Positions 56,955 to 64,000 of a stretch of 64,000 bases of DNA are shown here, in pieces. A model generated the notes under the pieces. That model had not been told where the DNA came from. It did not search any database and was given only the letters and a program-made list of their open reading frames with translations. Both the position numbers and the translations under genes were made by a program. This DNA comes from Pseudoduganella violaceinigra DSM 15887 (GTDB lineage Bacteria > Pseudomonadota > Gammaproteobacteria > Burkholderiales > Burkholderiaceae_D): contig NZ_AUDI01000001.1 in NCBI RefSeq assembly GCF_000425385.1, positions 518,331-582,330 on the forward strand, written 5' to 3'. Each line of letters starts with the position of its first letter. Position 1 is the first letter of the stretch.

Positions 56955-57200
56955 ATGGTTGCAGCGGATTTGCGACACCTTGCGGTGGCCAAACCCAGTT
57001 GTCTTCCTTGGGCTTGCCGTCCGTCCATTCCACCCGGCAGAAGTTGATGCGCCAGGTGGTGCCGGCCTTTGGATGCGGCACCGGCTGCCTCGATGCGAAA
57101 GCAGTCTAGGGATAAGCGATCTCCAACGTCCAGCCCTGGTCCTTATCGTTGGACTTGTTCAAGCTGCCCCTGGATAGCGATGGCGGTTCGCAGGCCTTCG
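56955..57200 (-). pseudogene. CBM9-like domain remnant
   Basis: Translation on the minus strand gives DKDQGWTLEIAYP, a TAG stop (about 57106-57108), then TWRINFCRVEW and EDNWVWPPQGVANPLQP, the conserved end of CBM9-like domains. Upstream, GLRTAIAIQGQL is in a different frame, so there is also a frame shift. No start or intact reading frame. It is the decayed 3' end of a carbohydrate-binding protein gene that once bordered the mannoside locus. Confidence 0.75.
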
Positions 57201-57212
57201 ATGTCCCAGCTC

Positions 57213-57223
57213 TTTTACTAAAC
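57213..57223. promoter_or_regulatory. Third upstream GTTTANTAAAC-like site
   Basis: TTTTACTAAAC, one mismatch. It lies beside the CBM9 remnant and 137 bases before the RING gene; it may be a leftover operator of the lost gene. Confidence 0.35.
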
Positions 57224-57349
57224 ATTGATCGTCATCGCACTTGCTGCCGATTTACAAATACATTAAGCTCACGACTGAGAAGGCTTAGAGCGGGCTTCCT
57301 TCTAATCCCTGAATCAGCTCGTTCGCTTCCCTTCTCCCCTTCTTCATTC

Positions 57350-59926
57350 ATGACCATCACCTCTTCCCAGGCAATTCTCCTGCGCAGAAAGGGTTTGCTT
57401 TTTATCGATGCAGGCCTCGATACGCTTCCGGGTAACTTTCTCGACGCATTCGAGATAAACCTGTCAGCCATTGGCTACGCTGTCTCCGCCAGGTTGCGCG
57501 CGCAGCTGGGAAGGTTATCGACCGCATCGCTAACGATTTTGCAAGCCCAGGTTTGGGAATTCCTTGCTGAAAAGGTGGGCGGCAACCAACAACATGTGCC
57601 TCTCTACCGAAGATTCCCTGAAGATGTTCCAAGCAATACGGACGAGGTTTTTCTCAAGCGAGTCTTGACCCACTTCATGCAGGAGGCAGGACAGCCTTGT
57701 CTGCACTGCTCGAAGGTTGGAACCACGCATGTGCTTAATCCATGCAGGCACGTCGTTTGTGACGCGTGCTTCGATGGCAGCAATCATTCTGCCTGCCCGA
57801 TTTGCGAGGCACACACCGACCAGGACTCAAGGTTCTTCGCGCCCGTGCTGGAGCGCGGCACGCCAAATGAAAAGGTTCGCTTTAAACTGCTGGACCTCGG
57901 AGAGGATTTCGACCAGTCTTTACGCTCACTGTTTGTGAGCCTATGCCAAAGAGCGCAGGTAATGTCGCCCGACGATGTCGGCGATTTGCGTACGATTGTG
58001 CATGAGCGAGGACTGGGAGTCCTTGGCTGGCTTCCGCCCTCGATTCCCGTTCGCGAAAATGTCGCCCACGTTTTCGGATGCCTGCTTCAGTCCTTTGCCC
58101 CCGAAGTAGTCATGCAAGCAGCTCGCCAGTACATGAATACTGCCACGGATGCGCTCAGGCTGATCGCAGCGTACTCCGGTGCCGACGTTGGCCTGCTACC
58201 GCAGATGATTTATCGCCTGCGGCCGGTCGCTGAGCTAAGGGAAATTAAGCGGTACAGCCACTGGTTGCAACCGGGCTCTTATTGGAACAGCCGTGAATCG
58301 ATTAGCCTTCCTGTGCAGGTGAATCGATTCAAGGTTGGCGTGTTAAAGCGTTCCATGCGACGCGCCATCCTGGCATTCCTGGAGCAATTGCATCCAAGCG
58401 CATTAAACGATGACCTTCTGCGGCATCGTGCCTTCTGGGTATGGGTCGGGGAATTCCTGCATCCCGGCGAATACCGGAAACGCTTCCCTAACGTCGCGCA
58501 TGCGTTTGAGATCATCAGGAAGAAAGCTCCGGACGGGACTCGGCCTGCCGCCTGGAAGACCTACTATGGAAAGCTCGAGCAAGCGATCCAGGACAAGGAT
58601 ACGGCCTCCTTAACCGCTCTCTTGATGCAGCGCCCCGGCGAGCTCGCGCGACGCTTCGACCATGCGCTCCGTGTTGCAGGAGATGACATCGTCGCCATCG
58701 AAACCCTGGTGGCCGGCTTTGAGCAATGCGCCGGCAAGTTCTCCACTCCAGTGCTGCTGACTTTGATGGCAAGCCTGCCGACGCGAAATGCGAAGTTGCA
58801 ATCGCGTGTTTATTGGCCAAAAGGCGCAACCATCAATGGGATTTTCGCGAGCGATAAGCGCGCTACCTTAAGCGATGCGACAATTCGGCGCTGCCTGATA
58901 GTCATAGAACGGGAGCTGCTCGCTCGATTTGCCAGCAAGCCTCGCGTCGACGACTTCCTCGTTGACGAAGCTCTGCGGACCATCATCGTTCCATTCAATG
59001 AACGTAGCGCCAGCAAAGCTGCGATTCAGCTGCCTCGGGGTTCAGTAATCGATGTGGAACCAAAAAAGATTGTGCGCCTTTTCCTGCATTGGTGCCAACC
59101 TGAAAATGGCCAGCGTACCGACCTTGACCTCTCTATCGGCTTCTACGACGAGAGCTGGAAATACGTTGGAACCTGTTCTTATTATCAGCGAGTCCTGCAG
59201 GGAGCCAATGGTGTCATTGCAACCAGCGCTGGCGACTTGACCAGTGCGCCCTTCCCCGACGGAGCCTCGGAATTCATTGACCTCGACTCCGAAGCCGCCC
59301 AACGACACGGCATTCGCTACGCGGTTGCAGTAATCAACAATTTTTCCGGCATGGCGTTTGAGGCGCTGGATCGTGCATTCGCCGGTATCATGCTGCGCGA
59401 TGATGCTGGCGGTTCGCACTTCGATCCACGCACCGTAGAACTGAAATTTGACCTGCAAGGCGCAAACGGAATTTTCATGCCGTTGGTTCTGGACTTGCAC
59501 GAGAAGAAGCTCCATTGGATCGACGTTTATTCAAAGGGACTACTGGAATTCAATAACGTCGCGACATCCGATTCGTCCATTGCGCAGATTTGCCCTGCGA
59601 TGATCAATTATTTCGCCAGCGGCGTACGCGCAACCATGTACGAGCTGGCACTATTGCACGCCGCAGCGCGTGCGGATCGAGTGGTGATTGCGGGCGACGG
59701 CTATGCCGTGATTGAGCGCGGTGCTGAAGAGGGTTCTGCGGACTTCCTGGCCCGCCTGCGCAAAGGCGGCGGCGATCGCACCAGTACTCTGCCTGGCTTA
59801 TCCGACGAGTCGGCGATAGCGGCAATAGTGGACGGCGATATCAACCTACCGGAAAAATGTAGCGCCTACGTCCTGAAGCCTGGAAAATCGAACGGAAATA
59901 TCTCGGCCAGCGACTTTCTTTCATGA
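57350..59926 (+). CDS. RING-finger/TerD-like protein (MXAN_6230/SCO0854-type)
   Basis: 858 residues. The start at 57350 (MTITSSQAILLRRKGLLFID) suits the family; no ribosome site is obvious. A C3HC4 RING-type zinc finger lies at 117-152: Cys117, Cys120, Cys132, His134, Cys137, Cys140, Cys149, Cys152. A large helical region follows (160-550), then a TerD-like domain at about 560-735 (DLDLSIGFYDESWKYVG, AGDLTSAPFPDGASEFIDLD). RING domains are rare in bacteria. The family is widespread but uncharacterised. It converges with the ATP-grasp gene. Confidence 0.8.
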   Translation: MTITSSQAILLRRKGLLFIDAGLDTLPGNFLDAFEINLSAIGYAVSARLRAQLGRLSTASLTILQAQVWEFLAEKVGGNQQHVPLYRRFPEDVPSNTDEVFLKRVLTHFMQEAGQPCLHCSKVGTTHVLNPCRHVVCDACFDGSNHSACPICEAHTDQDSRFFAPVLERGTPNEKVRFKLLDLGEDFDQSLRSLFVSLCQRAQVMSPDDVGDLRTIVHERGLGVLGWLPPSIPVRENVAHVFGCLLQSFAPEVVMQAARQYMNTATDALRLIAAYSGADVGLLPQMIYRLRPVAELREIKRYSHWLQPGSYWNSRESISLPVQVNRFKVGVLKRSMRRAILAFLEQLHPSALNDDLLRHRAFWVWVGEFLHPGEYRKRFPNVAHAFEIIRKKAPDGTRPAAWKTYYGKLEQAIQDKDTASLTALLMQRPGELARRFDHALRVAGDDIVAIETLVAGFEQCAGKFSTPVLLTLMASLPTRNAKLQSRVYWPKGATINGIFASDKRATLSDATIRRCLIVIERELLARFASKPRVDDFLVDEALRTIIVPFNERSASKAAIQLPRGSVIDVEPKKIVRLFLHWCQPENGQRTDLDLSIGFYDESWKYVGTCSYYQRVLQGANGVIATSAGDLTSAPFPDGASEFIDLDSEAAQRHGIRYAVAVINNFSGMAFEALDRAFAGIMLRDDAGGSHFDPRTVELKFDLQGANGIFMPLVLDLHEKKLHWIDVYSKGLLEFNNVATSDSSIAQICPAMINYFASGVRATMYELALLHAAARADRVVIAGDGYAVIERGAEEGSADFLARLRKGGGDRTSTLPGLSDESAIAAIVDGDINLPEKCSAYVLKPGKSNGNISASDFLS

Positions 59927-59974
59927 CGCCGGTGAGCCGCCGGATTGTTTGATGGCCTCTTTGACGCAGCGCAG

Positions 59975-60757
59975 TCACTTCTGCCCGAGCAGCATATTGG
60001 CAAATCGCCCGGCGCCCCACTTCTTAATGTCGGATACTTGCCCGTCACCGAGTTCGATCAAGCGCAACTGGCCGGATGCATCAACGACTGTGTCAACAGA
60101 ATAGAATGGACTACGAATCCGCCGGGCCACTTCGTGAACGAGTGCTGGAACGATTGCGTCCCGCGCGTATGCCCTGCCGTTAAGCACAAAGTAACGCTCC
60201 TCTGTTGAAGGAAGCAGATCCTCAAATTTTCGGATGCATACGCCGCCCTCAAGCTGCCCTCGATATTGCTCTATCAGCGCAACCACTTCAGCAATGCCTT
60301 CCGGCGACTTCGCGACAGATCCCTGCTGCGTGGTCAGCGATTTAACGAAATCCTTGACGAAATATGCTGGCCAATTCTTGCCAAGTACAAGCTTCGGGAA
60401 ATCCGAATCCCTATCCGCCACAATCGTCTCAGGAGTCCACTCTGCGCAAAGCGAATACCATTCCGGCAAATAATGGCACAGCCGATATGCGGCTGGATTG
60501 GTTTGTAGGCGCCCCCCGGTTCCCGCAACAGCATCAAACAGGCGACCATACGCGTCGGGCGTCATCATCCAGCCTCGATAGACAATATCTTCTCCGGCTG
60601 GAAGCGCCGGCCTGGCACGAAACTGGCCGCACTCGAAATCCTCAACTGAAAATAGAGAACCGGTGAGGCCCGCAGCAGTAACGGCAGAAAACTCTTCTGC
60701 ATATGCTTCGTCAACAGCAGACTTGTTGAATGGGTCAGACGGGTAAAGCAGGTGCAT
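59975..60757 (-). CDS. ATP-grasp domain protein
   Basis: 260 residues, cytoplasmic. ATP-grasp features: KNWPAYFVKDFVKSLTTQQG with binding Lys residues, GGVCIRKFEDLLPSTEERYF, then the metal site TVVDASGQLRLIELGDGQVS (Glu in IELGDGQ). Such enzymes ligate carboxylates to amines. It starts 11 bases after the LysR stop, so the two may share a transcript, and it ends 49 bases from the RING gene end. The substrate is unknown. Confidence 0.82.
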   Translation of the reverse strand: MHLLYPSDPFNKSAVDEAYAEEFSAVTAAGLTGSLFSVEDFECGQFRARPALPAGEDIVYRGWMMTPDAYGRLFDAVAGTGGRLQTNPAAYRLCHYLPEWYSLCAEWTPETIVADRDSDFPKLVLGKNWPAYFVKDFVKSLTTQQGSVAKSPEGIAEVVALIEQYRGQLEGGVCIRKFEDLLPSTEERYFVLNGRAYARDAIVPALVHEVARRIRSPFYSVDTVVDASGQLRLIELGDGQVSDIKKWGAGRFANMLLGQK

Positions 60758-60768
60758 CGGAAATTCCT

Positions 60769-61692
60769 TTATTCCTCAGTTGCTAAATCCTGTTGCCGCG
60801 CCTCGCTGCGCAGGAAGTCCGAGAACCACTCCAGCGCTTCCTGCTCGCCGCGGCTCGGGCGCCAGCACATGTAGTAAGCGCCTTGCGTGGTCAGAGCCTG
60901 ATCGAAGGGGCTGACGAGCGTCCCCCGCTGCAAGTCATCACGAATCAGCACCATGCGGCCAAGGGCGATGCCCTGCCCGTTGAGCGCCGCCTGCATCAGC
61001 GCATTGCTGTCATCGATCAGCGGTCCACGCAGCGCCAGCGACGGCGCCAGTCCTGCCTGTTCAAACCATCGCTCCCAGTCATCGCAGCTGTCTTCATGCA
61101 GAAGCGTATAGTGCGCCAGGTCGGAAGGCGTCCTTAGCGACGGTCCATCCTTCAGCAGCGCCGGCGAGCAGACCGGCAGCAGATCTGTGCCGAACAGGCG
61201 CTCGCATTCCACGCCCGGCCATTTTCCATCTCCCCAGCGTATCGCCAGGTCGATCCCGTCGCGCCCCAAATCCGTATGCATCACGGTATGCACCAGCCGC
61301 ACCTCAAGCTGGCTGTGGGCCGCGAGGAATCGGTCCAGGCGGCCCACCAGCCAGCGCGAACTGAATGCAGGCGTCACCGCCACTGTCAGCCGCCTGCGGG
61401 AGCGCCCTTCACCTTGGGCCAGCTGCGACAGCACCCTATCTATGCGGCCGAAGGCGTCGACCAGGCTGCGCTGCAAAATCGCCCCTTCGCCGGTCAGACT
61501 GATCGCACGCGTCATGCGCTTGAACAGCTTTATCTGCAGCGATTCCTCCAGCGTCTTGATCTGATGGCTTACGGCGGCCTGCGAGATGCACAACTCGTCG
61601 GCGGCGCGGGTAAAACTCATGTGCCGCGCGGTGACTTCGAACGTTTTCAACTGCCTTAACAGACTGGAAGAATGAACCACGAAACGCTCCAT
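60769..61692 (-). CDS. LysR-family regulator, GcvA-like
   Basis: 307 residues. N-terminal HTH: SFTRAADELCISQAAVSHQI; effector domain follows, with PVCSPALL and DDSNALMQAALNGQGIALGR typical of the GcvA group. It is divergent from gcvPA, so it most likely controls that operon. The intergenic region contains the palindrome GTATCGCATGCATAC (61710-61724). Confidence 0.9.
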   Translation of the reverse strand: MERFVVHSSSLLRQLKTFEVTARHMSFTRAADELCISQAAVSHQIKTLEESLQIKLFKRMTRAISLTGEGAILQRSLVDAFGRIDRVLSQLAQGEGRSRRRLTVAVTPAFSSRWLVGRLDRFLAAHSQLEVRLVHTVMHTDLGRDGIDLAIRWGDGKWPGVECERLFGTDLLPVCSPALLKDGPSLRTPSDLAHYTLLHEDSCDDWERWFEQAGLAPSLALRGPLIDDSNALMQAALNGQGIALGRMVLIRDDLQRGTLVSPFDQALTTQGAYYMCWRPSRGEQEALEWFSDFLRSEARQQDLATEE

Positions 61693-61709
61693 GCATAAGG
61701 ATTCCTAAT

Positions 61710-61724
61710 GTATCGCATGCATAC
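61710..61724. promoter_or_regulatory. Candidate LysR binding site between lysR and gcvPA
   Basis: GTATCGCATGCATAC has arms GTAT/ATAC around seven bases, near the T-N11-A form bound by LysR proteins. Central in the 98-base divergent gap. Confidence 0.45.
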
Positions 61725-61790
61725 TGATCATTTGTCAACATCATTTCGCTCATTGAAGATGGGGCCCGATTCCCATCAACAGGAAATGAC

Positions 61791-63188
61791 ATGGAACCTG
61801 GCAAACCCTTCACCCATCCCTACATTCCCAACTCGGTCCCCGCCGTACGCGACGCCATGCTGCAGGCTGTAGGCGCCGCCAGCACCGAAGATTTTTTTGC
61901 CGATATCCCTGCCGCCCTGCGCATGCAGGCGCCGTTGGCGCTCCCTGCACCGCATCTTTCGGAAGCACGCCTGAAGCGCCATGTCGACGGGCTGCTGCGC
62001 AAGAACGCCCATTGCGCGACTCACCTCAGCTTCCTGGGCGGTGGCTGCTACCAGCACCATGTCCCGTCCATCTGCGACGAGATCAATGGCCGCAGTGAAT
62101 TTGCCACCGCCTACGCCGGCGAACCGTATGACGACCATGGCCGTTTCCAGGCCCTGTTCGAATACTGCAGCATGATGGGGGCGCTGCTGGAGATGGACGT
62201 CGTCAACGTGCCCGTCTACGATGGCATGCAGGCTGCCGCCACCGCAGTGCGCATGGCAGGACGCCTCACCGGCCGGCGCCGCGTCGTCGTCGCTGGCCAC
62301 ATCAATCCGGACAAGCTATCCGTGATGTATAACTATGGCCGCGCCGACCTGGACTTTGTCAGCGCCCCCTTCGGCGCGAAGAGCGGCCTATTGGACATTG
62401 GCGCAGTAAGCCAGCTGCTGGACCAGCACACCGCCGCCGTGTACGTCGATATCCCGTCCTTCCTCGGCACCATTGACGACGGTGCCGCACTGGCCGCAGC
62501 AGCACATGCCGTGGGCGCGCTGTTCGTGGTCGGCGTCGACCCGGTCTCCCTGGGCGTACTCGCACCGCCGGCCAGCTATGGCGCGGACATCGTCTGCGGC
62601 GATATCCAGCCTTTGGGGATGCATATGAATTATGGCGGCGGCCAGGGCGGCTTTATCGCTAGCCATGATGATCCCGCCATCGTCATGCAATATCCCTCGC
62701 GGCTATTCGGCATCGTACCGACCAGCGTTCCCGGGGAATACGGGTTCGGCGACGTGGCCTACAGCCGCACGTCCTTCGACAAACGCGAGAACGGCAATGA
62801 ATTCGTCGGCACGGCCGCTGCTCTGTGGGGCATCACCGCCGGCGTTTTCCTGGCATTGATGGGACCACAAGGCATGGGCGAACTGGCCAGCGGAATCGCC
62901 CAGCGCACCGCCTATGCGAAACAGCGCATCGCCCGCCTACCCGGGGTACGCATCGCGCATGGCGGCAGCAGCCATTTCCGAGAGTTTGTGGTCGACTTCA
63001 ACGGCACAGGCCTGCCGGTGGGCGCCATCAACGCCGCCTTGCTGAAGAACGGCATCTTCGGCGGCCACGACCTGGGCAGCGCATTCCCGGCGCTAGGCCA
63101 GTGCGCCCTGTACGCCTTTTCCGAAGTCCACACGCAGGAAGACATCGACCTGCTTTGCGCAACGCTCGAGAAAGCGATCCAACAATGA
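61791..63188 (+). CDS. gcvPA: Glycine dehydrogenase (decarboxylating) subunit 1
   Basis: 465 residues. The start FTHPYIPNSVPAVRDAMLQA and the later FLGGGCYQHHVPSICDEING, PVYDGMQAAATAVRMAGRLT and GYGGGQGGFIASHDDPA-like region are diagnostic of GcvPA. With GcvPB it forms the split P-protein of the glycine cleavage system, with PLP in subunit 2. Overlaps gcvPB by four bases (ATGA). Confidence 0.94.
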   Translation: MEPGKPFTHPYIPNSVPAVRDAMLQAVGAASTEDFFADIPAALRMQAPLALPAPHLSEARLKRHVDGLLRKNAHCATHLSFLGGGCYQHHVPSICDEINGRSEFATAYAGEPYDDHGRFQALFEYCSMMGALLEMDVVNVPVYDGMQAAATAVRMAGRLTGRRRVVVAGHINPDKLSVMYNYGRADLDFVSAPFGAKSGLLDIGAVSQLLDQHTAAVYVDIPSFLGTIDDGAALAAAAHAVGALFVVGVDPVSLGVLAPPASYGADIVCGDIQPLGMHMNYGGGQGGFIASHDDPAIVMQYPSRLFGIVPTSVPGEYGFGDVAYSRTSFDKRENGNEFVGTAAALWGITAGVFLALMGPQGMGELASGIAQRTAYAKQRIARLPGVRIAHGGSSHFREFVVDFNGTGLPVGAINAALLKNGIFGGHDLGSAFPALGQCALYAFSEVHTQEDIDLLCATLEKAIQQ

Positions 63189-64000
63189 ATTCCATGGATA
63201 ACATTGCCACCCACCGCAAGCAAGCGGTACGCCGCTACCACCAGGCACGCTGGGATGAACCGGTCATCTTTGAACTGAGCCAGCCCGGCGAGCACGGTAT
63301 CCTGGTGCCGGAAATCGAGCCGGGGATTGCGCTTGCCGTTGGCGAGCCCCTGGCCGGACTGCCCTCCTCCATGCTGCGCCAGCGTGCGCCGGCATTGCCC
63401 GAAATGTCCCAGAACCGCGTCCTGCGCCATTACCTGCGGCTGTCGCAGGAAACCCTGGGCGCCGACTTGAACGTCGACGTCGGACAGGGTACCTGCACCA
63501 TGAAGTACAACCCAAAAATCAATGACCAGCTGGCACGCCAGCCCGGCATGTCCGAGCTGCATCCGCGCCAAGCCGACAGCACGGTACAGGGCATGCTGGA
63601 GGTGATGGACAAGCTGGAAGGCGTTCTGCGCGAGGTGTCCGGCATGGACGCCGTATCGCTGCAAGCGCGCGGCGGTTCGCAAGCAATTTTCGCGAATATG
63701 TCCATGGTGCGCGCCTGGCACGAAAGCCGCGGCGAAGCATCGCAGCGCGATGAAGTGATCACGACCATCTTCTCGCACCCGTCCGACGCGGCCTGCGCCA
63801 AGCTGGTTGGCTACAAGGTCATTACCATCTATCCGGACGCCGACGGCTACCCGGACCTGGCGGCGCTGAAGGCGGCAGTCTCGCAGCGCACGGCGGCACT
63901 GGTGATCACGAATCCCGAAGACACCGGTATCTTCAATAGCCGCATTCGGGAATTCGTCGACGCGGTGCATGCAGCCGGCGGGCTGTGCGTCTATGACCAG
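63185..64000 (+). CDS. gcvPB: Glycine dehydrogenase subunit 2, 5' part (cut by window edge)
   Basis: 272 codons to the window end. GcvPB features: FELSQPGEHGILVPEIEPGI, NVDVGQGTCTMKYNPKINDQ, SLQARGGSQAIFANMSMVRA and LVITNPEDTGIFNSRIREFV. The PLP-binding Lys segment lies beyond the window. Partner of GcvPA. No gcvT or gcvH is in the window. Confidence 0.94.
   Translation, partial: MNSMDNIATHRKQAVRRYHQARWDEPVIFELSQPGEHGILVPEIEPGIALAVGEPLAGLPSSMLRQRAPALPEMSQNRVLRHYLRLSQETLGADLNVDVGQGTCTMKYNPKINDQLARQPGMSELHPRQADSTVQGMLEVMDKLEGVLREVSGMDAVSLQARGGSQAIFANMSMVRAWHESRGEASQRDEVITTIFSHPSDAACAKLVGYKVITIYPDADGYPDLAALKAAVSQRTAALVITNPEDTGIFNSRIREFVDAVHAAGGLCVYDQ

Noticed and set aside
61693..61790. A glycine riboswitch before gcvPA
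   Set aside because: The gap is only 98 bases and shows no tandem aptamer-like conserved purine-rich helices.

Overview
The window is about 64 kb of GC-rich bacterial chromosome, densely coding, with gene content and protein wording typical of a beta-proteobacterium of the Oxalobacteraceae (Massilia / Duganella / Janthinobacterium group). The placement is an inference from several things: glnA followed by glnL, an orphan RnfB next to nth, intracellular PHB depolymerase and a PHA-system protein, the rplU-rpmA-obgE-proB order divergent from ispB, and many TonB-dependent receptors. No rRNA, CRISPR array, prophage or insertion sequence was recognised. One tRNA gene (Pro, anticodon CGG) is present.

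Layout. 1-2.9 kb: nitrogen control (glnL 5' end, a DUF4124 protein, glnA with a sigma-54/NtrC-type control region, a divergent rhodanese). 3-10.3 kb: a TonB-dependent receptor, a membrane-anchored TAXI solute-binding protein and a very large class A penicillin-binding protein. 10.4-14.8 kb: a five-gene overlapping cluster (YVTN propeller, NodB-type deacetylase, sterol desaturase, EI24, CinA-like). 14.9-24.7 kb: FKBP, an ECF sigma/anti-sigma pair divergent from a subtilase and a Gly/Ala-rich secreted protein, HU, a DUF1176 protein, acyl-CoA-binding protein, a GNAT enzyme, a decayed DUF1801 gene, a PHA-system protein, and a thermolysin-like protease with an emfourin-like inhibitor. 24.8-32.9 kb: fdxA and its reductase, phaZ, an ArsR regulator with two YeeE/PmpAB-type transporters, a DOPA-dioxygenase-like protein, a periplasmic binding protein, rsxB-nth and a SUKH-like protein. 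32.9-40.7 kb: proB, obgE, rpmA, rplU, ispB, an OFA-type MFS transporter, arsC and tRNA-Pro.

The accessory part starts after the tRNA. At 41-43.8 kb lies a small orphan type VI secretion cassette: Hcp, a papain-like amidase effector, an overlapping putative immunity gene, a decayed second Hcp and a GH25 lysozyme. At 44-57.2 kb lies a mannoside-utilisation locus, all on the minus strand: TonB receptor, GH2 beta-mannosidase, LacI regulator, AGE epimerase, PfkB kinase, GH92 alpha-mannosidase and FHS sugar permease. It reads as uptake, trimming to mannose, epimerisation to fructose and phosphorylation. The GH92 gene is interrupted by one in-frame stop codon, and a decayed CBM9-like fragment lies at the upstream border. 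Four copies of a GTTTANTAAAC-like palindrome are candidate LacI operators.

At 57.3-60.8 kb an 858-residue protein with a RING-type zinc finger and a TerD-like domain converges with an ATP-grasp protein; this is the least understood pair in the window. The window ends with a LysR regulator divergent from gcvPA-gcvPB, the split P-protein of the glycine cleavage system, with gcvPB cut by the window edge.
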